A DNA stretch of 64,000 bases, from assembly GCF_017676385.1 (NCBI RefSeq), contig NZ_JAFFZN010000005.1, forward strand, positions 186,001 to 250,000. Reading direction: 5' to 3'. A model generated the notes under the pieces. It was not told the origin of the DNA. It saw only the letters and a list, made by a program, of their open reading frames with translations, and searched no databases. Positions 43,641 to 52,276 of this stretch are shown here, one piece after another (position 1 is the stretch's first letter; each line of letters starts with the position of its first letter). This stretch comes from Streptomyces spirodelae. Its GTDB lineage: Bacteria; Actinomycetota; Actinomycetes; Streptomycetales; Streptomycetaceae. The position numbers were made by a program, and so were the translations under genes.

Positions 43641-45086
43641 ATGCCCCGCACCGGCCTGCGCCTGAAGTCCCCCGATCTGCTGGTCGCCGAATCCGGCGCC
43701 GACCTGGAGGGACACGGCCTCAAGCGCACCCTGGGCCCGTTCCAGCTCGTGTGCTTCGGCATCGGCGCGATCGTGGGAACCGGCATCTTCGTCGGCCTGT
43801 CCGACACCGTGGCCGAGGCCGGACCCGCCGTCGTCGTCTCCTTCCTCCTCGCCGCCCTGACCTGCGTCTTCACTGCCTTCTCGTTCGCAGAGCTGGGCGG
43901 CGCCATCCCCGTCTCGGGCAGCTCGTACTCCTACACCTACGCCTCGCTGGGCGAGCGCGCGGCCTTCCTGGTCGGCTGGTGCCTGCTGCTGGAGTACGGG
44001 GTCTCCGTCTCCGCCGTCGCCATCGGGTGGGGGCAGTATCTGAACGAACTGCTGGAGAACACCGTCGGCCTGCGCATCCCCGCCTCCCTCGCCGACGCTC
44101 CCGGACACGGCGGCGTCGTCAATGTGCCGGCCGTCGTGGTGATGCTGCTCGCCGCCGTACTGCTGGTGCGCGGGGTGCGGGAGAGCGCGCGGGCGACCGC
44201 CGTGATGGCGGTGATCAAGGTCGGCATCCTGGTGCTCTTCTGCGCCATCGCCTTCACCGCCTACGACGCGGGCAACCTGATGCCCTTCGCGCCGGAGGGC
44301 ATCGGCGGTATCGGCGCGGGCGCCTCGCTGGCCTTCTTCTCCTTCATCGGCTTCGACGCGATCTCCACCGCCGGTGAGGAGGTCAAGAATCCGCGCAGGA
44401 ACATACCGCTGGCCATCATGGTGACCATCGGCTGTGTGGCGCTGCTCTACTGCCTGGTGTCGGTCGCCGCGATCGGTGCGATGCCCTGGGAGCAGGTGGG
44501 CGGCAAGCCGGCGGCGCTCTCGCTGATCGTCGACCACGCCACCGGCTCCGCCTTCGGCTCCACGGTGATCGCGCTGGGTGCGGTGGTGGCCATCGCCTCG
44601 GTGGTGCTGGCGGTGATGTACGGGCAGACCCGCATCCTGCTGTCGATGTCCCGGGACGGCCTGATGCCGCAGGTGTTCGAGCGGGTCTCGCCGAAAACCT
44701 CGACACCGGTCGCCAACACCTGGATCGTCGCGGTCGTCTTCGCCGTCCCGGCCGCCGTCGTACCGCTGGACGTGGTACTCGACATGACGGTCATCGGCAC
44801 GTTGGCGATCATGGCTGTGGTGAACGTCTGCGTCCTCGCCCTGCGGCGCTCGCACCCCGGCCTCCAGCGCAGGTTCCGGGTGCCGCTCTACCCGGTTGCG
44901 CCGCTGCTGGGCGTGGCCTTCAGCCTGTACCTGATGTCCGGGCTGCCGTTGGTGACGTGGATACAGTTCGCCGTCTTCGTGGCCGTCGGAGCGCTGGTGT
45001 ACTCGGCGTACGGCCGGCGCCGCTCACGGCTCGGGGCCGCCGCCGCGCCGGAATCCGCCCCTTCCTTGGTCCGACAAGCCCGGTAA
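43641..45086 (+). CDS. APC-family cationic amino acid permease
   Basis: 481 residues from the ATG at 43641; the frame is open to 43482 but lacks support. About 12 helices. Signature GPFQLVCFGIGAIVGTGIFV in helix 1, FAELGGAIPVSGSSYSYTYA, and FFSFIGFDAISTAGEEVKNP, typical of the CAT/YfnA branch that carries arginine, lysine and related amino acids. It follows arcA and the ornithine carbamoyltransferase gene in the same direction, so arginine uptake or arginine/ornithine exchange is a reasonable inference. 43458-43640 carries possible ARG boxes. Confidence 0.88.
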   Translation: MPRTGLRLKSPDLLVAESGADLEGHGLKRTLGPFQLVCFGIGAIVGTGIFVGLSDTVAEAGPAVVVSFLLAALTCVFTAFSFAELGGAIPVSGSSYSYTYASLGERAAFLVGWCLLLEYGVSVSAVAIGWGQYLNELLENTVGLRIPASLADAPGHGGVVNVPAVVVMLLAAVLLVRGVRESARATAVMAVIKVGILVLFCAIAFTAYDAGNLMPFAPEGIGGIGAGASLAFFSFIGFDAISTAGEEVKNPRRNIPLAIMVTIGCVALLYCLVSVAAIGAMPWEQVGGKPAALSLIVDHATGSAFGSTVIALGAVVAIASVVLAVMYGQTRILLSMSRDGLMPQVFERVSPKTSTPVANTWIVAVVFAVPAAVVPLDVVLDMTVIGTLAIMAVVNVCVLALRRSHPGLQRRFRVPLYPVAPLLGVAFSLYLMSGLPLVTWIQFAVFVAVGALVYSAYGRRRSRLGAAAAPESAPSLVRQAR

Positions 45087-45099
45087 GAACTGCCCTGCC

Positions 45100-46218
45100 C
45101 TAGGTGTCGCCGTTGCGGCGGGCCAGTTCCTCCTCCGTGAGCCGCTGGAGCAGCGCCACCCGGGCGGCCAGATCGGGATCGTCGTCCTCGTCCTCGTCCT
45201 CGACGTCCAGGTCCTCGGCCCGCATCCGCTCGTCCTGGACCAGGACCGGCTCGTCCGGGTCGTAGTCGCTCGGGCGGGGGCCCTCCGGACCGTCGGGGCC
45301 GATCCGGACGAACCGTTCGACGCGGACGAGGCGCAGCCGGCGCCCCGCGAAGCGCAGCTCGACGCCGCGCTCCTCGTCGAGCCGGTCGGCCGCTTCCTTG
45401 TAGACGGCGCGGGTGGCCTCGTCCAAGCTCTGCAAGGCGGGTGCCAGCACCCGCAGCAGCATGGTGAGGGAGTCGCGGGCCTCCTGTGGGGTGCCGCTGT
45501 CGCCGGTCTCGGAGCGCCAGGCGCCGCACTCCTCCTCGGCGAAGAGGAACGCCGGCGGCAGCAGCACGCCCCCCGGGTGGGTGACGGCAGCCCGCCGTGC
45601 ATCCTCACGGACCTGGGGGTCGTCCCCCTCGCGGTGGGCGGAGGCGAGCAGCTCGGCTTTGAGGAGGCCCTCGGAGGGGCCGGTGGGCGCGGCCGCGTCC
45701 AGTACGAAACCGGCGGTACGGTCGGGCAGCCGGCGCGCTGTGCCGGGCGCCGCCGGATCGGGGTCGGAGGGGCGGGGCGGCTCGGGGCCCTCCGGCCCTG
45801 CGCGGATGACGTTCTCGGCCCGTACGACGCGGTAGCGCTCACCGAGCACGGTCAGCTCGTCCAGCGCCTCCCGGTCCAGGCGCTCGGCGGCCGCCTGGCA
45901 GGCCGCTCGGGTCTCCTCCTCGCCCGCCTCCTGTGCCTCGTGGGCGCGGCGGCGGAAGTGCGAGCCCAGCCCGTCGCGGGCGCTCTGCGGGGTGGGCGCG
46001 CCGAAGTACGAAAGCAACTGCCAGCCGGCCTCCCCGTCCGCCTCCCTCCGTTCCCTGGCGGGCCCGAAGACGGGGCGGAACCCCATCAGCACGGGGTAGC
46101 GCTCCCGCGCCAGCCACGCCTCCTCATCCGCCATGGCGGCCACCGGCTCCGCCAGGGGGGCCACTCTGATCGTCCGGTAGGGCGGTACGCGATCCGTCCC
46201 GTCACACTCTCCCTGCAT
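45100..46218 (-). CDS. DUF5954 family protein
   Basis: 372 residues from the ATG at 46218. It matches from memory the Streptomyces DUF5954 pattern: VPPYRTIRVAPLAEPVAAMA near the start, TPQSARDGLGSHFRRRAHEA, DRTAGFVLDAAAPTGPSEGL, THPGGVLLPPAFLFAEEECG, and twice the motif GPxGPExPRPSDxDP. The two halves are alike (RYRVVRAENVIRAGPEGPE and RLRLVRVERFVRIGPDGPE), which suggests an internal duplication. An acidic DEDEDDD run is near the C-terminus. Soluble; function unknown. Convergent with the permease gene. Confidence 0.75.
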   Translation of the reverse strand: MQGECDGTDRVPPYRTIRVAPLAEPVAAMADEEAWLARERYPVLMGFRPVFGPARERREADGEAGWQLLSYFGAPTPQSARDGLGSHFRRRAHEAQEAGEEETRAACQAAAERLDREALDELTVLGERYRVVRAENVIRAGPEGPEPPRPSDPDPAAPGTARRLPDRTAGFVLDAAAPTGPSEGLLKAELLASAHREGDDPQVREDARRAAVTHPGGVLLPPAFLFAEEECGAWRSETGDSGTPQEARDSLTMLLRVLAPALQSLDEATRAVYKEAADRLDEERGVELRFAGRRLRLVRVERFVRIGPDGPEGPRPSDYDPDEPVLVQDERMRAEDLDVEDEDEDDDPDLAARVALLQRLTEEELARRNGDT

Positions 46219-46361
46219 GCGGCAAGTATGCGCACGACTACCGTACGTACGGGCCGAGTTCGCGAAGTTCGGCCGTACGGCTGGTTGGCCCGCCGGCCGC
46301 GGGGCACTGTGTGCGGGTGGGCCGGGAGCACCGCAGGAGAGGGATGCGAGAGGGAGGCCGG

Positions 46362-46778
46362 GTGAAACCTGTGACGCGCGTGGGACTGCTGAGGGCCGTG
46401 GGCGCGGCGACCGCCTGCTACGGGGTCGCCGTCGCGGCCTGGCCGCAGCTGTTGGCCAAGCCCTCCGGACTGGTGACCGAGGACGGCCGCACCCCACAGG
46501 ACACCCGCACCGCCCTGCGCCCGCTGGCCTGGCGGGACGCGGCCTGCGGAGTGGCCCTGATGCTGGCGCCCGAGGGCCCGGCGCTGACCACCGCCGCCTG
46601 GCTGCGTGCCGCCGCCGACCTGGGCGACGCGGCGCTGCTGGGCGCGACACTCCCTCGCGAGGCCCGCGCCAAGGCGGTCGCCGTCTCGGTGGGCTGGGGC
46701 GCGCTGTCGGTGGCGGCGCTGTGCGCGGGCCGGACGCGCTCGCCGGGCGAGGACACAGGGCCGCGGCTACGCTCATGA
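46362..46778 (+). CDS. Small membrane protein of unknown function
   Basis: 138 residues from GTG at 46362 with GGGAGG 5 nt upstream; an ATG at 46344 is also in frame. Hydrophobic segments LLRAVGAATACYGVAVAAWP and ARAKAVAVSVGWGALSVAAL with a moderately hydrophobic middle suggest three or four helices. WLRAAADLGDAALLGATL is found in a family of small actinobacterial membrane proteins without known role. The next gene starts 1 bp after its stop, so it is in an operon with the PP2C phosphatase gene. Confidence 0.6.
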   Translation: MKPVTRVGLLRAVGAATACYGVAVAAWPQLLAKPSGLVTEDGRTPQDTRTALRPLAWRDAACGVALMLAPEGPALTTAAWLRAAADLGDAALLGATLPREARAKAVAVSVGWGALSVAALCAGRTRSPGEDTGPRLRS

Positions 46779-46779
46779 C

Positions 46780-47652
46780 ATGGGTGGTCGGCACCGTCAT
46801 GCGCGGCCGGCGAGCGCCGACGATCTGCTCTCGCAGCTCGGACGGCTCACGGCCAGGGTCCGCGAAGAGGTCGAGGTGCAGCGCGCCCGGGTCGAGCTGG
46901 CCGAAGCCCTGCAACGCGGAATGCTCCCCTCCACCCTGCCCACCGCACCGGGCCTGCGCGTCGCGGCCCGCTACGCCCCGGCCCGCAACGGCCTGGACAT
47001 CGGGGGCGACTGGTACGACGGCTTCCGGCTGTCCGACGGGACCCTCGGCTTCTCCATCGGCGATGTGCAAGGGCACGATGTGGAGGCCGCCGCCTACATG
47101 GGCCAGGTGCGGATCGCACTGCGCGCCGTGGCCGCCATGGGCACAACGGACCCCGGCGAGATCCTGCACACCGCCAACGAGCTGCTCGCGGCCACGGACA
47201 ATCCGCTCTTCGCCACCTGCGTCTTCCTCCGCTTCGACCCGCGCACGTGGAGTGTGCACACCGCGCGGGCCGGACACACGGGAGCCGTGTGGGCGCGGGC
47301 CGACGGGGTGGGCGGGGTCATCGACCACCCCCCGGAGGAGATCGGCCTCCCGCTGGCCGTCATGGAGTGCCAGAGCTACCAGGTGACCGAGTACCACCTG
47401 ACCCAGCCCGGTGCGCTGGCGCTGCTGACCGACGGGGTGGTGGAGGGGCCCCGGTTCCCGCTCGAGGAGGGCCTGGCCCAGGTGGCGCGGGTGCTGCGGG
47501 ACGGCGTCCGTGACGACCCCGAGGTGCTCGCCGACCGCGTCATGGAGGTGGCGGAGAAGACCGGCCACACCGACGACGCGGCGGTGCTGGTGCTCAGCTA
47601 TGAGGGGCCGGAGGCGTGTCAGACGGCCGACACAGCACCCGGCGTTGTCTGA
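46780..47652 (+). CDS. SpoIIE/RsbU-type PP2C serine phosphatase
   Basis: 290 residues. A coiled region (LSQLGRLTARVREEVEVQRA) leads into the phosphatase domain: ARNGLDIGGDWYDGFRLSDG and FSIGDVQGHDVEAAAYMGQV provide metal-binding aspartates, with LLTDGVVEGPRFPLEEGLAQ and TDDAAVLVLSYEG later. Such enzymes dephosphorylate anti-anti-sigma factors to free stress or developmental sigma factors. Its stop overlaps the start of the MASE1 gene by 1 nt (TGATG), a strong sign of coupling, so the MASE1 membrane sensor may supply the signal. Confidence 0.88.
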   Translation: MGGRHRHARPASADDLLSQLGRLTARVREEVEVQRARVELAEALQRGMLPSTLPTAPGLRVAARYAPARNGLDIGGDWYDGFRLSDGTLGFSIGDVQGHDVEAAAYMGQVRIALRAVAAMGTTDPGEILHTANELLAATDNPLFATCVFLRFDPRTWSVHTARAGHTGAVWARADGVGGVIDHPPEEIGLPLAVMECQSYQVTEYHLTQPGALALLTDGVVEGPRFPLEEGLAQVARVLRDGVRDDPEVLADRVMEVAEKTGHTDDAAVLVLSYEGPEACQTADTAPGVV

Positions 47653-48722
47653 TGAACGGTGTGGCACCACCCAACGAGACGACGGCGGACCGGACACCGG
47701 AGCCCTCCCCCTTCCCGGTCTGGCCACTGACCGGCGGCACCAGGGGAGGCATGGTCGCCGCGTACGTGCTGTGCATCGTCGTACTGGCCCTGTCCTACTA
47801 CGCGGGCGGACGGCTCGGCCTGCTGTGGCGGGTGGAGGTCGAGGGAGCGGTGGTCACCCCGTTCTGGCCGCCGACCGGTATCGCCGTCGCCGGCCTGCTC
47901 TACTTCGGGCTGCGGGTGTGGCCGGGCGTGGCGCTGGGCTCGCTGCTGGTGCTCCTCTACATGGGACCGCTGAGCTGGACGGCCGCCGGGTCCGTGGCCG
48001 GGAGCACGCTCGCGCCCGTCGTCGCCTGCTTCCTGCTGCGCCGGGTGGGCTTCCGCGAGCAGGTCGACCGGCTCAGGGACGGGGTGAGCCTGGTCTTCCT
48101 CGGAGCGCTCCTCGGCATGCTGGTGAGCGCGACCGTGGGCTGCCTGATGCTGGTCGCGGGCGGCAATCTGCAGCTGCGGGAGTACTGGCCGGTCTGGTCG
48201 GCGTGGTGGGCCGGCGACGCGGTCGGTGTCCTGGTCGTCACCCCCCTGCTGCTGTCCCTGCCCAAGCTGGGCCGCCCGCGCAACTGGGTGCAGGCCGGCG
48301 AAGCGGTCGGCCTGGCGGCGGCGACCACCGCGGTGGCCATCGTGGTGACCCGCGCCCCGATCGACCTGCTGTTCCTGGTCTTCCCGCTGCTGGTGTGGGC
48401 GGCGCTGCGCTTCCAGCTCGCCGGGAGCGCGGTGAGCACGACCATCCTCGCCATCGCCGCCACCTGGGGAGCCACCGACCGTGCCGGGGTGTTCGCACGG
48501 CAGGACCTGATCACGGACATGGTCACGCTCCAGGCGCTCAACGGCTCCGCCGCGCTGACGACACTGCTGCTGGCCGCCGTCACGGCGGAGAAGCGCAACA
48601 CCCACCGCAGGATCGCCGCCGCCTGCGACGACCTGGCCGAAATGGTGGAGGTCCTCGCCCCCCAGGGCCGCGGCCCCCGCTCCTTCCCCGCGGGCGGCCG
48701 CACGGGCCAGCGCCAGGGGTAG
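47652..48722 (+). CDS. MASE1-domain integral membrane sensor
   Basis: 356 residues. Eight or more helices of the MASE1 sensory domain: VEGAVVTPFWPPTGIAVAGL, WSAWWAGDAVGVLVVTPLLL and FPLLVWAALRFQLAGSAVST are its hallmarks. MASE1 is usually fused to GGDEF, kinase or PP2C output domains. Here the C-terminus is only a short cytoplasmic tail (EKRNTHRRIAAACDDLAEMV), while a separate SpoIIE phosphatase gene overlaps just upstream: a split two-protein form. It is followed by about 90 bp with GGGCTC repeats. Confidence 0.82.
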   Translation: MNGVAPPNETTADRTPEPSPFPVWPLTGGTRGGMVAAYVLCIVVLALSYYAGGRLGLLWRVEVEGAVVTPFWPPTGIAVAGLLYFGLRVWPGVALGSLLVLLYMGPLSWTAAGSVAGSTLAPVVACFLLRRVGFREQVDRLRDGVSLVFLGALLGMLVSATVGCLMLVAGGNLQLREYWPVWSAWWAGDAVGVLVVTPLLLSLPKLGRPRNWVQAGEAVGLAAATTAVAIVVTRAPIDLLFLVFPLLVWAALRFQLAGSAVSTTILAIAATWGATDRAGVFARQDLITDMVTLQALNGSAALTTLLLAAVTAEKRNTHRRIAAACDDLAEMVEVLAPQGRGPRSFPAGGRTGQRQG

Positions 48723-48816
48723 GGCTCGGGCTTGGGCTCGGGCTCGGGCCGAGCTGTCTCGCCGCACGGCTGGGATCTGCCGCCGATCTACCCGGCCGGG
48801 TACAGCGGCGGGGCCC

Positions 48817-49641
48817 TCAGAGGATTTCCAGCGGGCGCCTGCGGCTCGGCGGGGGGAACGCCTCGTTCAGCGCGGCGAGGTCCTCCTCGGTCAGGTGCAG
48901 GTCGGCCGCCGCGCGGTTCTCCTCGACATGGGCGCGAGAGGAGGCTTTGGGAATCGCGATGACGTCCGGGTGGCGCAGCACCCAGGCCAGCGCCACCTGC
49001 GCGGGCGTCGCACCGTGCGCGTCGGCGACCGAGCGGAGCGCCGGGTGGTCCAGGAGCCGTCCCTGCTCGACGGGCGAGTACGCCATCACGGGCACCGACA
49101 GCTCCCGGCAGCGGGGCAGCAGGTCGAACTCCGGGCCGCGCCGGGTGAGGTTGTAGAGGACCTGGTCGGTGGCGGGCACGGCGCCTTCCGGGAGGTCTGC
49201 CAGGTCGTCGGTGTCCAGGTTGCTGACCCCCCAGAAGCGGATGTCTCCCTCGTCGACCAGCCCGTCCAGCGCCTCGACGGTCTCCGCCAGCGGGACTCCG
49301 CCGCGCCAGTGCAGCAGGTACAGATCGATGCGGTCGGTGCCCAGCCGGCGCAGGCTGGCCCGGCACGCTTCGACGGTGCCGCGCCGGTCGGCGTTGGACG
49401 GCAGCACCTTGCTGACGAGGAACACCTCGTCCCTGCGCCCCTTGACGGCCTCGCCGACCAGCTCCTCGGCGGCGCCGCTGCCGTACATCTCGGCCGTGTC
49501 GATGAGCGTCATGCCCTGGTCGATGCCGGTGCGCAGCGCGTCCAGTTCCTGGGCGCGCCGGGAGGGGTCGTCGCCCATGTGCCAGGTGCCCTGGCCGAGC
49601 GCCGGGACGGGCGTACCTGAGGGAAGGTTCACTGTGCGCAC
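48817..49641 (-). CDS. Aldo/keto reductase
   Basis: 274 residues from GTG at 49641 with GGAAAGGA upstream. AKR barrel: [34 protein letters not shown] (catalytic Asp and Tyr), [20 protein letters not shown] (Lys), [10 protein letters not shown] (His) and [19 protein letters not shown] (NADPH 2'-phosphate site). It reduces carbonyl groups with NADPH. It lies 58 bp downstream of the yhfW-like gene and in the same direction, so it may be the last gene of that operon. E. coli has no such gene there, so it could be an add-on or independent. Confidence 0.88.
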   Translation of the reverse strand: MRTVNLPSGTPVPALGQGTWHMGDDPSRRAQELDALRTGIDQGMTLIDTAEMYGSGAAEELVGEAVKGRRDEVFLVSKVLPSNADRRGTVEACRASLRRLGTDRIDLYLLHWRGGVPLAETVEALDGLVDEGDIRFWGVSNLDTDDLADLPEGAVPATDQVLYNLTRRGPEFDLLPRCRELSVPVMAYSPVEQGRLLDHPALRSVADAHGATPAQVALAWVLRHPDVIAIPKASSRAHVEENRAAADLHLTEEDLAALNEAFPPPSRRRPLEIL

Positions 49642-49699
49642 GACGTTCGCGGTCCTTTCCTTCGGCGGCGGTACTGCACGGACTCCGACCCATGATCGC

Positions 49700-51016
49700 T
49701 CAGGCGGCCGCGCCCTCCGGTATCCGCTCCCCGCTGGCGAGGCCCGCGGGGTCGAGTCCGAGGGCCGCCGCGGCTGTGGCGCCCACATCGGCCAGGCTGC
49801 CGGCGTCCGGCAGCAGATCGACGGTGGCGGCGCCCGGCCGGTGGATGAGCAGGGGCACATACTCACGGGTGTGGTAGGCGTGCCCGATCGTGGGGTCGTT
49901 GCCGTGGTCGCCGGTGACGACGAGGCGGTCGCCGGGCCGGTCCAGCAGCGCGACCAGTGCGGCCAGGCCCGCGTCGACCTGCTCCAGGATGCGCGCGTAC
50001 CGCTCCGGGTCCCGCTGATGGCCCGCCAGATCGCTCTCCTGCACATTGGCCACGACCAGCGACTCGCCCGGCGCGCGAGCGGCCTCCACGGTGTGCGCGA
50101 GCACCTCGGCCGTGGCCACGGCGGGACGGCGGACGGCCGCCTCGCACGCCAGGATGTCCGCGGCCTTGCCGACGAGTGTGACGGGGACTCCGGCTCGCGC
50201 GGCGAGTTCCGGGAGCTGCCGGGTGTGGTCCAGCTCCGCGCCCAGGTGCCGCACCTGGAGACCGCCGTTGCGGTAGAGGCCGCTGGCCGGGGTGTCCAGG
50301 CCCACCGTTCCGCCGTCGCCGTCGCGGACGAACTCGCGCAGCGGGCCGTCCGCATGGCCGCCGACCGCGATGACCCTGGCCACCGGCGCCACCTCGCGCA
50401 CCGTGCGGGCGACGCGGAGGATGCCGTCGAAGGCGAGGTCCTCGAGCCTGGCCGAGGCGTTCCAGTTGATGCCGGGGTCAGCCTCCAGGTTGTCGTGCAC
50501 CAGCACGCTGCCGTCGACCAGCAACAGCGCCCTGCCGTCGAGGCGTTCGACGCGGTGGTCCGCCGCCTGGAGGGCCTCCGTCACCTCCCCCAGGTGGTCG
50601 CCGAGCCGGGCGACCGTCACCCTGCTGAAGTCCGCGCCCATCATCGTCTGGTGGCCGGCGAACGTGTCGGCGCCGGGGTAGCCCAGCGCGGCCCGGCCTG
50701 CCGCCACCGGCAGCCGGGCAGTGCGCGCGAGGTCGGGGTGCGGGTGGACCAGGCCGAGGCCCAGCGCGCCGAGCACCGGCAGCCGCAGCGGCCGGCCGAG
50801 CGACTCGCGGGCGTGGTCGAGCACATGGCCGCAGGTGTCAGCGGCGGCGTCGCCGGGCCGCAGCGCCCCGGCGTCCGGCATCGCGCCGATGCCGAACCCG
50901 TCGACGACGACGATGACGGTACGGCCCCGGCCGGGCACCTTCCCCGAACGGCCACGGTCCTGCGCTTCTTGTGCCGCTCCCCGACCGTGGTGGGCCTCCT
51001 GGGTCCCGCTGGTCAC
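49700..51016 (-). CDS. Phosphopentomutase-like protein (YhfW type)
   Basis: 438 residues from GTG, overlapping the upstream gene by 4 bp. Alkaline-phosphatase-like metalloenzyme: [17 protein letters not shown] holds the first metal aspartate, [16 protein letters not shown] the phosphothreonine region, and [20 protein letters not shown] the remaining metal ligands. It resembles DeoB, but the operon content (YhfX, YhfS, Php, YhfT, YhfU, YhfY neighbours) makes it the YhfW counterpart. A phosphate shift on a sugar-like compound is the likely chemistry. The first 32 residues are charged and unlike DeoB, so the start may be further in. Confidence 0.85.
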   Translation of the reverse strand: MTSGTQEAHHGRGAAQEAQDRGRSGKVPGRGRTVIVVVDGFGIGAMPDAGALRPGDAAADTCGHVLDHARESLGRPLRLPVLGALGLGLVHPHPDLARTARLPVAAGRAALGYPGADTFAGHQTMMGADFSRVTVARLGDHLGEVTEALQAADHRVERLDGRALLLVDGSVLVHDNLEADPGINWNASARLEDLAFDGILRVARTVREVAPVARVIAVGGHADGPLREFVRDGDGGTVGLDTPASGLYRNGGLQVRHLGAELDHTRQLPELAARAGVPVTLVGKAADILACEAAVRRPAVATAEVLAHTVEAARAPGESLVVANVQESDLAGHQRDPERYARILEQVDAGLAALVALLDRPGDRLVVTGDHGNDPTIGHAYHTREYVPLLIHRPGAATVDLLPDAGSLADVGATAAAALGLDPAGLASGERIPEGAAA

Positions 51017-52275
51017 AGCGCCCTCCCGTGTGCGTCGTAGAGCCCGGTCAGTCGAGGTTTTCCGGACGAGAGGCCGGCCACCACCGCCACCGTGGAGCGG
51101 GTCACGAAGATCTGCGTACGGAACGCCAGCAGCACCGTGTCACCGGCGCGCACCTGTCCGCCTTCCCGCGGCCCGTCCCCGTCCCCGTCCCCGGGCGCGT
51201 CCCCGGGCGCGGGCGGCGCGGACGCGAGCGGCGCGGGCGCGGGCGGGGGCGCGAGCGGCGCGGGCGGGGGCGCGGACAACAGCCGGTAGTAGTCGATGTT
51301 CTCGGCGGGCGCACTCTGCACGGACAGCCGCCGGCCGGTGCGCGGCAGCAGCGCTGAGGCGATACGGGCCCGGGGATAGAACCCGCCCCCGAACACCGCC
51401 GGGCGGCCGTCGGCCAGCGTATGTGCGACCTCCGTGACGTACACGTAAGCGGGCCGCTCGGGCTGACCGGGATCGAGCGCGTGCAGCGGAGTGGTGCCGG
51501 TGAGGGCGTGACCGGGCTCGCCATGGGTGGCGCCGAGCCGGGCGAGCAGGGGCAGGCTGGCCATGGAGGTGGCGCTGGGGGCACTGAGCTTGAGGTCCTG
51601 GTGGCCACGTGCGGCGAGCAGTTCCCGGGCCTTGAGGGCGACGTCGAAACCGGGGGTGGGTGCCGGGGCGCCGGTCTCCGGGTCGCACAGCACACAGGGG
51701 AACGCGGTGACGCCCGCGATTCTGATGCCCGGCAGCCGCTCGGCCTCCTCCGCGAACGCGTCGAGTGCGGAGAGTGGGACCCCGCCCTCCTGGCCCGGGT
51801 AGCCGGCGCCGGCCGGGCCTTCGAGCCGGATGAGTACGTCCTGGACGTGGCCGAGGCCCTGGGCCGCCGCCGAGACGGCTCGCGCGTTGGCCAGGTCGAA
51901 GACCGTGACGGCCTCCGGCCGCCAGCCGAGCATCTCGGGCAGTGCCCGGTGCGGGACCTGCACGAGGTGGCCGAGGTTGCCCGCGCGGGCGCCCGCGGCG
52001 TGCAGCGTGCGGGCCTCGGCGGGGTCGATGGCGGCGAAGGACGGAATGGCGCGCGAGACGGCGCGGATCAGCTCCGGGTTGCGGCCGAACTGCTTGACGA
52101 CGAACCAGAGGGACAGGCCGAGCCGTTCGGCCTCGCCCGCGAGGAGGGTGGCGTTCTCCGCGACGGCGTCCAGGTCCATGACGTAGGTGTCGGGCGGGAT
52201 CTCGCCGCGCCGGTGGAGGTCGGCCGCGGTGTCGGCGAGCTCCGGGTTGCGGGCGAGGAGGCTGTCGAGGAACAC
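51013..52275 (-). CDS. Alanine-racemase-fold PLP enzyme (YhfX type)
   Basis: 420 residues from GTG, 1 bp after the YhfS-like stop. Fold-III PLP protein: PPDTYVMDLDAVAENATLLA and LSLWFVVKQFGRNPELIRAV, where VVKQFGRN supplies the PLP lysine, then GNLGHLVQVPHRAL, SAPSATSMASLPLLARLGAT and FGGGFYPRARIASALL. The substrate is unknown. An odd Pro/Ala then Gly/Asp low-complexity stretch (about 342-378, PPPAPLAPPPAPAPLASAPP and onward) splits the C-terminal beta domain and is coded by short GGGCGC repeats; E. coli YhfX is shorter. Overlaps the yhfW-like gene by 4 bp. Confidence 0.82.
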   Translation of the reverse strand: MFLDSLLARNPELADTAADLHRRGEIPPDTYVMDLDAVAENATLLAGEAERLGLSLWFVVKQFGRNPELIRAVSRAIPSFAAIDPAEARTLHAAGARAGNLGHLVQVPHRALPEMLGWRPEAVTVFDLANARAVSAAAQGLGHVQDVLIRLEGPAGAGYPGQEGGVPLSALDAFAEEAERLPGIRIAGVTAFPCVLCDPETGAPAPTPGFDVALKARELLAARGHQDLKLSAPSATSMASLPLLARLGATHGEPGHALTGTTPLHALDPGQPERPAYVYVTEVAHTLADGRPAVFGGGFYPRARIASALLPRTGRRLSVQSAPAENIDYYRLLSAPPPAPLAPPPAPAPLASAPPAPGDAPGDGDGDGPREGGQVRAGDTVLLAFRTQIFVTRSTVAVVAGLSSGKPRLTGLYDAHGRAL

Positions 52276-52276
52276 G

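Noticed and set aside
49700..51016. Nucleoside-salvage deoB
   Set aside because: No deoA, deoC, cdd or nucleoside transport genes nearby; overlaps with the YhfX-like gene place it in the yhf group.
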